Below, one piece after another: positions 1 through 8,354 of a stretch of 25,854 bases of DNA. Made by a program: the position numbers and the translations under genes. This stretch comes from Conus ventricosus (Eukaryota > Mollusca > Gastropoda > Neogastropoda > Conidae): assembly GCA_018398815.1 (NCBI GenBank), contig CM031618.1, positions 55,114,395-55,140,248 of the forward strand, given 5' to 3'. Position 1 is the first letter of the stretch; each line of letters starts with the position of its first letter. A model generated the notes under the pieces. It saw nothing but the letters and a program-made list of their open reading frames with translations, was not told the origin of the DNA and searched no databases.

Positions 1-93
1 TTTGCAATAGCATTTTCAACTGGACATGAAAGCTTTCTTTATAGTGTTTATTAATATATTTTTCTCATAATTTTTTGTAACTTGGGCATTTTA

Positions 94-95
<2 letters not shown>

Positions 96-176
<81 letters not shown>

Positions 177-182
177 GGACAG
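96..182. repeat. (GA)n microsatellite with a GACA edge
   Basis: An almost pure GA run covers about 96-174 and passes into a short GACA stretch. Reading frames across it give only Arg-Glu or Ser-Leu alternation, which is low-complexity translation and not a gene. The 5' flank, 1-95, is AT-rich and holds nothing I recognise. Confidence 0.95.
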
Positions 183-276
183 ACAGACAGACACAGATGC
201 AGAGACGCCATGCTTCACATTTCGATTTTTGCAATGCAGTCGATTTCAGCAGCTGATTCACACACACACACCTTGA

Positions 277-1266
277 AAGACAGATCCCAGTCTTGATGGA
301 ACACGAAGCAAAGCCTATCGCGGCAAATGTCACCCACCGTCTTGGAAGAGGCAGGTGTTCCCAACAGTCGTCACCAGCATTCCCGGAGTGGAGAAGAGAG
401 GAACACAGTCAGACACCAAAGGAAAGCCTGGCCATGGAGTACATCTGCAACCAGTATCCCCAGGAAGACTGGACCATGTCTTTACAGATGGCTCCGCCAC
501 AGAAGCAACGAGGGATGGTGGAGCTGGAATCTTCCTCCGATACAAAGACGGAGATGAAGAAATTGCAATCCCAACAGGAAAATACTCCACCAACTTCCGA
601 GCTGAGCGAGAAGCTCTCTGTGAGGCAGCCACAACAGTCTCGCAGAACTCCATAAGAACAACAGGGCAGGTGGTGGTGTTCTCAGACGCTCTCTTCGTAC
701 TCCAAGCCCTCAAGAATTCCCGCTGCAAAGAACAGAACCAACTTACTTCAGCCCTTGTTGCCCTGAGTGCCAGAGTGGAGAAAGTGGTGATGCAATGGGT
801 ACCAGCACACTGTGGTATCAGAGGCAACGAAAAAGCGGATATTCTGGCAAAAGATGGTGCACAGAAGGAGCAGGCCAACAACCTGGTGTCATATGATGAA
901 ATCAAGACAATCATCAAGGCACAGCAAGGAATAAAGTGGCACCTCCAGCACCCCAAACACAACCCAGAAGACAAATACCATTTGCTGGGACGACGGGAAC
1001 AGGTCAAGATCTTCCGCCTGAGGACTGGACACAATCGCCTGCACCACCACATGCACACAAAATTTGGCATTGGACAGAGTGGAGAGTGCCCTTGTGGTGA
1101 GGGACTAATGACAACAGACCACATCCTTCAAGACTGTATGACGCATGCAGCATCCAGAAGGAAGTACTGGCCAACATCGACAGCAGTGGAAGCCAAGTTG
1201 TACGGCACCCTGGAGGAGCTGCGGTGGACGGCAGCCTTCATCGATGACACCGGGCTGCTCATCTAA
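277..1266 (+). mobile_element. 5'-truncated non-LTR retrotransposon (LINE): end of the ORF with RNase H domain and CCHC knuckle
   Basis: This is the C-terminal part of a LINE ORF, the region after the reverse transcriptase. The frame is open from 277 to the TAA at 1264-1266. It carries a type I RNase H domain, which degrades the RNA strand of the RNA:DNA hybrid during retrotransposition. The expected acidic residues are visible: Asp in FTDGSA (487-489), Glu in FRAEREAL (604-606), Asp in FSDAL (685-687), and His and Asp in WVPAHCGIRGNEKAD (His 808-810, Asp 838-840). After it comes a basic region with RLRTGHNRL, then a C-x-C-x8-H-x4-C knuckle (Cys 1087 and 1093, His 1120, Cys 1135). The reverse transcriptase and endonuclease are absent. 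The sense of the protein appears to leave and re-enter this frame at about 418-475, where the neighbouring frame reads EYICNQYPQEDWT just before the RNase H start. This suggests two compensating indels. The architecture fits the RNase H-bearing I group; the exact family is not determined. The 3' UTR is very short and runs into a CA repeat. Confidence 0.9.
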
Positions 1267-1282
1267 TGGGAAGCGAACGAGA

Positions 1283-1291
1283 AAGAAGAAG

Positions 1292-1332
<41 letters not shown>

Positions 1333-1335
1333 ATA

Positions 1336-1373
<38 letters not shown>
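1283..1373. repeat. GAA-rich tail and (AC)n microsatellite after the LINE
   Basis: Right after the LINE stop codon the sequence becomes GAAGAA-like (about 1278-1292) and then a long AC run to 1373 with small interruptions. Its position suggests that the tail of the element seeded the microsatellite, which is an inference. Confidence 0.85.
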
Positions 1374-1377
<4 letters not shown>

Positions 1378-1565
1378 GACAATTTTATCGGTTAGAGCAC
1401 CGTAACAACGATTTCACGGCATAGTCGCCTAACACAGGCCCACCCAATACTAAGCTGGCCACCACAGATCAGCGAGATGACATTTCTCGGGCCTACGAAA
1501 ATGTAGACCCACATTTCAAAACGGGTTCCGCCCCTCCACAAAAGGCTGACAGAGTAATAAGAGAG
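1374..1565. other. Unassigned spacer
   Basis: Ordinary-complexity sequence of about 190 bases between two CA repeats. I find no open reading frame with recognisable content, no tRNA-like boxes and no internal repeat. Confidence 0.4.
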
Positions 1566-1729
1566 TTCACACACACACACACACACACACACAGGGAGAG
1601 AGGGGGGGGGGAGAGAGAGAGAGAGAGAGAGACGCAACTGTTCTTACCGTGTTAATTTGAGAGAGAGAGCGAGAGAGATAAAGACAGACAGAGACAGACA
1701 GACAGAGACAGAGAGACAAAGAAAAAGAC

Positions 1730-1774
<45 letters not shown>

Positions 1775-1775
1775 C
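1566..1775. repeat. Compound AC / G-run / GA / GACA microsatellites
   Basis: An AC run at about 1566-1594 is followed by a short G run and GA at about 1600-1632. GA and GACA then continue from 1657 to about 1769. The short unique pieces at 1633-1656 and 1770-1800 resemble each other (GCAACTG..., ...GCAACCGTGTTGACCGCGTTAATT), so the GA block seems to have duplicated together with its flank. Confidence 0.85.
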
Positions 1776-1889
1776 CGTGTTGACCGCGTTAATTCGAGTG
1801 CGTCTGCCGACCAACGATATTTTCAACGTTGTTAACTATTCAAAAACAATATGCGGGGACAAACAATCTTATTCAAAAGCAAATTTAAA

Positions 1890-2145
1890 AAAAAAACCCA
1901 GATGATAAAAGTCTGAAGTTATTTGTACTCTAACTAGGATCCTTCTTAAAGATTTTTTGAGGGGAAAAAATTAAATATACCAAAACAAAAACTAAAGCTG
2001 CATTCCTTTCTCCCTTGACATTTTTCGGTTAAAAACATAATATATCCTCGGAAGATGGATAATCAACTGTAAACAGAATTTTTGTATAACCCCTCTATAC
2101 GTACCAAACTAAACAAACAACAATGCGATGACCACTTTGACAGCT
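1890..2145. repeat. Dispersed repeat, copy 1
   Basis: This segment aligns colinearly with 6655-6898. Shared landmarks in order are GAAGTTATTTGTAC, CCTTCTTAAA, AAACAAAACTAAAG (here AAACAAAAACTAAAG), GCATTCCTTTCT / GCGTCCCTTTCT, ATAATCAACTGTAAACAG / ATAATAAACTGTAAACAG, and GACCACTTTGAC at the end. No coding content is seen. It is probably an old interspersed element, but I cannot assign a class; it has no tRNA boxes that I can see. Confidence 0.7.
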
Positions 2146-2264
2146 ATGAATACATACATGCCTAATATAACATGACACGCTGTGTGTAAGAAGAACACTT
2201 GTGCCAAAGCACTTCTTTTTTTCTTGTGTGAGTTGTGTACATGAGTGTGTGCGTGCGAGCGCGA

Positions 2265-2266
2265 AT

Positions 2267-2308
<42 letters not shown>

Positions 2309-2329
2309 AGAGAGCGAGAAAGAGAGAGA

Positions 2330-2405
<76 letters not shown>

Positions 2406-2475
2406 ATGCGCGAATAAGTGTATGTGTGTTTGTGTGTGCGTGCGTGCCTGCCTGCCTGCGTGTGTGCATGCCTGC

Positions 2476-2526
<51 letters not shown>
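2265..2526. repeat. Compound GA-GT microsatellites
   Basis: GA at about 2269-2330 switches to GT at about 2333-2404. After a CTGC/GCGTGC interlude, a second GT run covers about 2480-2526. Open frames here on both strands are products of dinucleotide repeats (Cys-Val, Thr-His, Arg-Glu) and are not genes. Confidence 0.95.
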
Positions 2527-2527
<1 letters not shown>

Positions 2528-2984
2528 CATTCTTCACATTCTTCGTTGAAGTCAACCTCAATGCCTGCCTGTCTGTGTCGCAAGAACCCCGTCGTCCCTT
2601 CACGTCCCTTCACGTCCTACAATAGCCGTCGTTGTGTATTTTTCATCTATCCCAGAGGACACAAGTGTTTGCAAAAGGAATCCTTCCTCGGACATTTCTC
2701 CTCACCTTTTTTCCAACTAAAACATATATGGATCTATGATACCACCCGGTTTTCCCCTCTTCCACCACCTTCCTCACCCCCCCCCCCCCAACCTCTCACC
2801 GCCAACTCAAATCCTCTTTACCCTCCGCCCCCCCCCCCCCCCCCCCCCCCCTTCTGCTCCCTAGCCTTTCTTCTCAATTCTCGCACTCCCCTCTTCCCGT
2901 AGCCCATTACTCCCCAAAGTCACCCACATTTCCAAAAGAAATTCCGGTGTCAAACTGGGTCTGCTGTTTAAACTTTCGTTAAAC
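2527..2984. other. Spacer with two poly-C runs
   Basis: Unique sequence with a short duplication near 2597-2612 (CGTCCCTTCA twice) and poly-C tracts at about 2768-2789 and 2828-2851. The C runs could form G-quadruplexes on the opposite strand. No gene is recognised. Confidence 0.5.
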
Positions 2985-2985
2985 T

Positions 2986-3043
<58 letters not shown>

Positions 3044-3045
3044 AG

Positions 3046-3079
<34 letters not shown>

Positions 3080-3377
3080 GACAGAGAGACACGGACAGAG
3101 AGAGACAGAGACAGAGATACAGAGAGAGAGGGAAAGACAAAGACAGAGATAGACAGACAGACACAGAGGCAGAGACAGAGACAGACAGAGAGAGACAGAG
3201 GCAGAGAGACACAGAGAGAGAGACAGGGAAAGACAAAGACAGAGAGATAGACAGACAGACAGAGACAGAGAGGCAGAGACAAAGAGAGAGAGAGAGAGAG
3301 AGGCAGAGACATAGACAGACAGACAGAGACAGAGACAAAGAGAGAGGCAGACAGAGACAGACAGACAGAGACAGAGA

Positions 3378-3412
<35 letters not shown>
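2985..3412. repeat. Long purine-rich GA / GACA block
   Basis: About 430 bases of GA dinucleotides alternating with GACA tetranucleotides, almost free of T on this strand. Internal sub-repeats are visible, such as GGGAAAGACAAAGACAGAGA at two positions (about 3130 and 3226), pointing to segmental duplication inside the array. Polypurine-polypyrimidine tracts of this length can form triplex DNA; that is a general property, not something shown here. Confidence 0.95.
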
Positions 3413-3416
<4 letters not shown>

Positions 3417-3605
3417 GACGGGCGCGGATATGTGTTGTTGTTATGACATACTACAGGTATAAAGGCAAGGGCTGTCCTCTACTCTGCCACTTCAAAATGA
3501 GTAGCCTGCGTCTCCAAACGGATGGATCGCTACCCCTATATTCATCTACATAGAAGTAAAGAAAAACAATCTGATATCAAGAAATGAGAGAGAGAGAGGG
3601 GGAGA

Positions 3606-3645
<40 letters not shown>

Positions 3646-3956
3646 ATGAGAAGGAATAATTCTGTCCTTACTCAGGTCGGGAAACTAATGACAAACGCTT
3701 CTGCTCTAATAAAACTGAACAGAAAAATCGTTACCTTACTTAAACCTCTAGATTTCTAGTGTTTGTGTTTAATCTTTGAGTTATGAAACAAATTAAACAT
3801 GTCTTGATATCTTAAAAGAAAAAAGTTGCTCTTAACTGATATAATTTTCCCATCTATAATATTTGTGCTTTAATTCTTCTTTTTTTTCTTTTCTTTTTTT
3901 TTTGGTGTGTGTGTGAAATAAATCAAAGATGTTTAGGTTCTAAAAACGATTGTGAT
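3413..3956. other. Spacer with a GA microsatellite
   Basis: Contains a GA run at about 3584-3645 and otherwise AT-rich sequence ending in a T-rich tract (3878-3903). Two similar 34-base pieces (about 3783 and 3914: ATGAAACAAATTAAACATG and GTGAAATAAATCAAAGATG) hint at an old local duplication. No gene is recognised. Confidence 0.45.
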
Positions 3957-4245
3957 GGTTCTGACTCCATTTCCCATACAGTCCTTCGAATGAGACTATA
4001 AACGAGGTTCCGTGTGTGAACGCACGCACAACATCTTGCACACACGTAAAATCCCATCACCAACTTTCGGAAGAGAAGGCCAGTTTGGCCGTTGGTATGG
4101 ATGACACGTTACACATAGCACGCACCTTCCCCGAAGATGGAGTATGGCTGCCTTAATGGCGGGATTAAAAAAAACGGTCATTCACACAAAACTCCGCTGC
4201 CTGTCTATACAGGCAGTGTCCGCAGGAGTATCAGCCTGCGTACGC

Positions 4246-4276
<31 letters not shown>

Positions 4277-4278
4277 AA
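3957..4278 (+). mobile_element. SINE, head-truncated, with AAAG tail
   Basis: The body from about 3957 to 4121 is colinear with 24232-24397. Shared blocks include CATCTTG, AAAATCCCATCACCA, CTTTCGGAAGAGAAG, TTTGGCCGTTGGTAT and ACACGTTACAC. This copy lacks the tRNA-like head seen in the other one. It continues into a 3' segment (AGTATGGCTGCCTTAATGG, an ACGGTCATTCACAC block and CCTGCGTACGCAG) and ends in an AAAG repeat (4249-4277), as SINE tails do. The 3' segment resembles a short interspersed element I associate with molluscs; this is memory, not a database match. It carries no protein. Confidence 0.7.
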
Positions 4279-4568
4279 TACCTAATACACACAAGCCATT
4301 TTCTGGAGTTGTTGTGTTGTTCTTATTGTTACTGTAGTTGGTCGTTGATTTAATTCAAATGCAATGCTAGTCTCAATAGAGCCATGTCTATTTTTCTTCG
4401 CTTTCTAACACCTGTACATGTTCACCAACCACAATCAGGTAGTAAGTACTAAAAGTGGTGACTTTGGCAAACAAAGAGAGGATTGTTGTAAATAAATGGC
4501 GCTAAACGAAGGATATCGCATCCATTATTATTATTTGTTTATTATCATTATCACCAACATCATTATTA

Positions 4569-4605
<37 letters not shown>
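4279..4605. other. Spacer ending in an (ATT)n microsatellite
   Basis: Unique sequence to about 4520, then ATT/ATC trinucleotides from about 4524 to 4607. GGCGCTAAACGAAGGATATCGC precedes the ATT array and may be a worn SINE 3' end, because such ends often run into ATT repeats. No gene is seen. Confidence 0.45.
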
Positions 4606-4976
4606 CATGTTCCACTCACAGTGAAACATATTCTTTTAGATTGTTGGGACTTGCACAATGTGAGACAAAAACACTTTACAGCAGACTCCATGAAAACCCT
4701 GTTCTGAGATGTCCCACTGACGTGATCTTTTGAGTTTCTGAAAGAGATTAACATCTTTCATCTGATTAAAGATTTTACGGAAGAAAGATTTTTAACGAAG
4801 TTTCTGGTGCGTTTTCAGACGATGCATTTTAAAGAGATGTGTGAAGTGTGGGGTTTTTTGTTTTTTTGTTTTTGTTTTGTGTGTGATGACTTGTGAGTTG
4901 ATTTTAACGTGGTGACAGCCCTGATATGACCCTTTGCGGTCGGCTGGGCTATAAGCAACATTACCTTACCTTACCT
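4606..4976 (+). mobile_element. LINE 3' remnant: end of knuckle region plus 3' UTR
   Basis: Translated from 4609, the sequence reads VPLTVKHILLDC, which is the H-x4-C half of the CCHC knuckle found at the C-terminus of the LINE at 277-1266. It continues for about 50 residues to FEFLKEINIFHLI, interrupted by TGA codons at about 4705 and 4729. The end resembles the last residues of the minus-strand copy at 16536 (FAFKVFLLFNM). The non-coding end contains CCTTTGCGGTCGGCTGGGCT and finishes in ACCTT repeats (about 4961-4976), a typical LINE simple-sequence tail. The upstream junction lies against the ATT repeat, so the copy is strongly 5'-truncated and dead. Confidence 0.75.
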
Positions 4977-5417
4977 CTTCTTATCATCATCATCATCATC
5001 GTCGTTATTCTTATCGTTACTATCATTATTACCATACCTAAATTTGGTCCTTATTATCTCTAGTTTACTAAGCTACCAATGACCTGTTCGCCAGTTTATA
5101 AAATTTTATCGCTTTTTTCCCACCTCTCTTCCCCAACTCTGTCTGCTGAGATGTTGACACCTGGACTTGACATGCTACGTTGAACGATACTGCTCAGAAG
5201 TGGAAGAAGACAAGTTTAGACAAACAACTCGTCTACAGATTAACACACTTTGGAGAATTTACCTTGGAGTAACACTTAACTCACAATAGAGAATGGATAA
5301 GTGGGGCTTAAAACAGAGGAGGGAGCAGGGGGGGAAAGGGAGGAGGAGGAGGGGGGGGGGGGGGGGGGGCGGCCGGAGGGTTTCGACGGAGATGAACAAT
5401 ATTCCATTTTTAGAGGA
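4977..5417. other. Spacer with TCA repeat and poly-G tract
   Basis: A short ATC/TCA repeat at 4983-5000 is followed by unique sequence, then a G-rich stretch at 5318-5383 that includes an uninterrupted G run of about 20 (5350-5369). No gene is recognised. Confidence 0.45.
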
Positions 5418-5550
5418 ATAAACAGTGTTAGACGTTAGATGATTAAACAGTATCGAGCGTCAGGAGAAATTGACAGTCTTAACTGTCAGATAATTAAAAT
5501 GGTATTAAATGCTAGATAATTAGGTGATGAGACAGCTTGGACTATCAGCG
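5418..5550. repeat. Degenerate ~26-bp tandem repeat
   Basis: Four to five units of 25-26 bases can be laid out starting near 5418, 5443, 5469, 5494 and 5520. Each has a TTAAACAGT-like start and a GTTAGATGA / GTCAGATAA / GCTAGATAA-like end. The units are diverged, so the array is old. Confidence 0.6.
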
Positions 5551-5663
5551 GGTCAGACAGCGTGAACTGTTTGGTCACGTCATGATCACAAACCAGGGGA
5601 TCTGAAGTCTTTCCTTTAAAGGTAGCCTGGCTGCAATGCCAAATATGACTCTCGTTCTAATAC

Positions 5664-5672
5664 ACACGCGCG

Positions 5673-5738
<66 letters not shown>
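5664..5738. repeat. (CG)n-(CA)n microsatellite
   Basis: A CGCGCG block at about 5667-5681 continues into CA repeats up to 5738. Alternating purine-pyrimidine DNA of this kind can adopt the Z form. An apparent reading frame across it is only repeat translation. Confidence 0.9.
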
Positions 5739-5739
<1 letters not shown>

Positions 5740-5744
5740 CGCCC

Positions 5745-5822
5745 TGTGAGGAGCATGGTGGTCCGGAATTTCAGAAGCATTGTTCTCTCGATCGAAGGGT
5801 CCTGAGTTCAATTCTCGCCTGA
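5745..5822 (+). mobile_element. Degenerate tRNA-like sequence (probable SINE head)
   Basis: Near 5751 there is a weak A-box-like GAGCATGGTGG, and at about 5802-5812 a B-box-like GAGTTCAATTC. Between them lies an anticodon-arm-like TTCTCTCGATCGAAGGGTCC. Spacing is near that of a tRNA gene. It is too degenerate to be a working tRNA. It directly precedes the 30-bp minisatellite. Confidence 0.4.
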
Positions 5823-5831
5823 GGCAGTCAG

Positions 5832-6270
5832 GTCAGTGGAGGTGTCCTCTGCACAGTCAACACCGGTGCAGATGTCCTCTACAGAGTCAACATCGGTGCA
5901 GATGTCCTCTACAGTGTCAACACCGGGGCAAATGTCCTCTACAGAGTCAGCATTGGTGCAGATGTCCTCTACAGAGTTAACCCAGTGCAAATGTCCTCTA
6001 CAGAGTCAACACTGGTGCAGATGTCCTCTACAGAGTCAACGCCGGTGCAAATGTCCTCTACAGAGTCAACACGGTGCAGATGTCATCTACAGAGTCAACA
6101 TCGGTGCAGATGTCCTCTACAGAGTCAACACACGGTGCAATCCTCCTCTACAGGTTCAACATCTGTGCAGATGTCCTCTACAGAGTCAACCACGGTACGG
6201 ATGACCTTTACAGAGTCAACACCGGTGCAAATGTCCTCTACAGAGTCAACACCGGTGCAGACTCCTCCCC
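5832..6270. repeat. 30-bp minisatellite, about 14-15 units
   Basis: The unit is GTGCAGATGTCCTCTACAGA followed by GTCAACACCG. Because 30 is a multiple of three, one plus-strand frame reads as a ten-residue repeat, VQMSSTESTP, rich in Ser and Thr like mucin repeats. The frame is broken by single-base losses near 5986 and 6072, where translation falls into CRCPLQSQH repeats. No splice sites or start context were convincing, so I call it a minisatellite. A frameshifted relic of a mucin-like exon remains possible. Confidence 0.85.
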
Positions 6271-6367
6271 CTCCATGTCCTTTGGATGTGACTGTAAACA
6301 CTGGTTCCGGGTGTAATACGCCAGAATTCTAAAATTAAAAAAGAAAAAGTGAAACGGTTAGAATTGA

Positions 6368-6368
<1 letters not shown>

Positions 6369-6421
<53 letters not shown>

Positions 6422-6470
6422 CTCTCTGTACAGCTGTATGCGCGCGCGCGCACGTGTGTGTGTGTGTGTG

Positions 6471-6509
<39 letters not shown>

Positions 6510-6539
6510 TGTCTGTTGTCTGTCTGTCTGTCTGTCTGT

Positions 6540-6606
<67 letters not shown>
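6369..6606. repeat. Compound CT / CG / TG / CTGT / CT microsatellites
   Basis: CT at about 6369-6427, a GCGCGC core near 6440, TG to about 6508, CTGT tetranucleotides to about 6563 and CT to 6606. The order CT-TG-CTGT-CT is nearly symmetrical. Confidence 0.95.
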
Positions 6607-6607
<1 letters not shown>

Positions 6608-6649
6608 AGTCAATTATGCACGGACAAGCAAAGTTACTGGAAAAAAAAA

Positions 6650-6898
6650 ATAATAATGTAATTTTTAAAAAAACGTCAGTAAAACTTTGAAGTTATTTGT
6701 ACACAAACCTTTTAAAGACCTTCTTAAAAAAAAAAAAAAAGCCACTGAAACAAAACTAAAGTTGCGTCCCTTTCTTATTTTTTTTCTTTTAAATAATTCA
6801 TCGAACGACGGGAGATAATAAACTGTAAACAGCATTCATGATGAAATGAAAACTAAGGAGAAAACACAAGTAAGCAACTGAGTGGCGACCACTTTGAC
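6650..6898. repeat. Dispersed repeat, copy 2
   Basis: Colinear partner of 1890-2145, in the same orientation; the shared landmarks are given there. Both copies end in GACCACTTTGAC. Here that end joins a CA microsatellite directly. The upstream edge follows a CT microsatellite, and copy 1 follows a GA block. Poly-A runs inside are longer here (about 6725-6740). Confidence 0.7.
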
Positions 6899-6932
6899 AC
6901 ACACACACACACACAGAACACACACACACACA

Positions 6933-6992
<60 letters not shown>
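6896..6992. repeat. (CA)n microsatellite
   Basis: CA repeats with AGAACA and CAGACA interruptions. Confidence 0.95.
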
Positions 6993-6993
<1 letters not shown>

Positions 6994-7347
6994 TCAACCT
7001 CGGGTGATGTCGATGGAGGAAGGACTAGCGCACAGCCCAAACACACTCACAGCTTGTTACAATCTCATTCATATATCATGCATTCGTCACATCAAACCAC
7101 TAGTAAAGTCTATAACTTTACTACACATGATCATAGAACGAAACATCAATGCATATGGAATCAAATGAAATAAAACATTCTCTCTTTCCTGAACTTCACA
7201 AAATCATTTATCTAAAACATCATTAACTAACCCGGGTATAATAGATTTCTACTTTACCTGGCCAGGTGATCTTAACTATTCACGAATCACTGTCTTTTTC
7301 TTTTCCTTTTTTTTTTCTTTTCACTGTCACTTTCACAACACGACACA
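6993..7347. other. AT-rich spacer
   Basis: Unique, AT-rich DNA with a T/C-rich tract at about 7292-7322. I see no coding sequence, tRNA boxes or tandem repeat. Confidence 0.4.
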
Positions 7348-7439
7348 ACTGCTGGCACCGGTCAAGTTAGACTGCTGGCATCGGTCAGGCTGGACTGCTG
7401 GCACTGGTCAGGTCAGACCGCTGGCGTTGGTCAGGTTGG
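7348..7439. repeat. 23-bp minisatellite, four units
   Basis: Four units start at 7348, 7371, 7394 and 7417, each of the form ACTGCTGGCAYYGGTCARGT plus three bases. A worn fifth unit follows (ACTGCCGATGAAAGTGGCGC). Confidence 0.85.
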
Positions 7440-8254
7440 ACTGCCGATGAAAGTGGCGCTGGCCAAGTATGAGGTCGAACCCCCGGTTCAGATGGAACAG
7501 TGACTATCAACATCGATCTGTTCTCCTTTCTTTCTTCCTGCATTAACGCATTGCACTCTCTCTCTCTCTCCTAGTCTGCTCTATTAAATGGACATGGTTG
7601 CTTTTCTTTTCCTTTTCTTTTCTTTCTTTTTCTCTTCATTAGTTAGCAACTCTCTTTTCCACATCTCTCTTTAGTCCTCCCTTTGCAGACTATATCTGGT
7701 GCTAATGCTCAAACTTCACTCTCTCATCTCTCTGCCTTTCTCCTGCAGAGACTACACCCAGAACCTCTCTCTCTCTCTCTGTCTCTCTGTTCGTTCTCCT
7801 CTCCTGCTTCCTGTAGGCGAGAGCCTACTTCCCGAACTTCTTCCTCTCTCTCTCTGTCTGTTCCTTTTTTTTTTTCTTCTCCTCACTCACACATTACTTT
7901 ATGCCCTCACTCCGTGTCAAGGGCCAGTACCATTGGTCAGTATTTTTACGCCTGATACCCGAAGTTATCTCCCTCTAATTCCATTGGATATTCAAATCAT
8001 GACAGTCACGCCTACACGCCTTACTCTCTGTGGTGGTCAATTGGTCATTTAATTGATTAGCTAGATTTCACCCCACCACGTATACCTTCCCCTTCCTACT
8101 TAATGGCGCGTGTGGCTTAACGTGTGGGACTGGTCAGTGTAAATTGGCTAGATGAGTCTGGTAGGGCCCAGATGTCTGACCAGACTTCGAGACCTGTCGG
8201 TCCAGCCACTCAGTGTTGCTGTCTCCTCGGGGGTGGGTGCGGCTTGAACTGTGG
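7440..8254. other. Spacer, CT-rich, no recognised gene
   Basis: Several short CT tracts (7554-7571, 7766-7790, 7838-7858) and T/C-rich stretches lie in otherwise unique sequence. Two open frames of 90-117 codons here are rich in Ser and Leu from CT repeats and have no domain I recognise. CAGAGACTACACCCAGAACC and GGCGAGAGCCTACTTCCCGA are similar in setting, each just before a CTCTCTCTCTGTCT tract, suggesting a local duplication at about 7740-7865. Confidence 0.4.
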
Positions 8255-8354
8255 NNNNNNNNNNNNNNNNNNNNNNNNNNNNNNNNNNNNNNNNNNNNNN
8301 NNNNNNNNNNNNNNNNNNNNNNNNNNNNNNNNNNNNNNNNNNNNNNNNNNNNNN
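8255..8354. other. Assembly gap of exactly 100 N
   Basis: One hundred N, the usual placeholder for a gap of unknown size. It sits at the left edge of the 69-bp satellite, so the gap most likely hides more satellite units. Confidence 0.98.

Noticed and set aside
330..1124. 264-codon minus-strand frame opposite the LINE
   Set aside because: Antisense shadow of the RNase H ORF, which is identified by its catalytic motifs on the plus strand.
2095..2625. Thr-His, Cys-Val and Arg-Glu frames of 60-172 codons on both strands
   Set aside because: Direct translation of GT/CA and GA dinucleotide repeats; the same occurs at all such tracts in the window.
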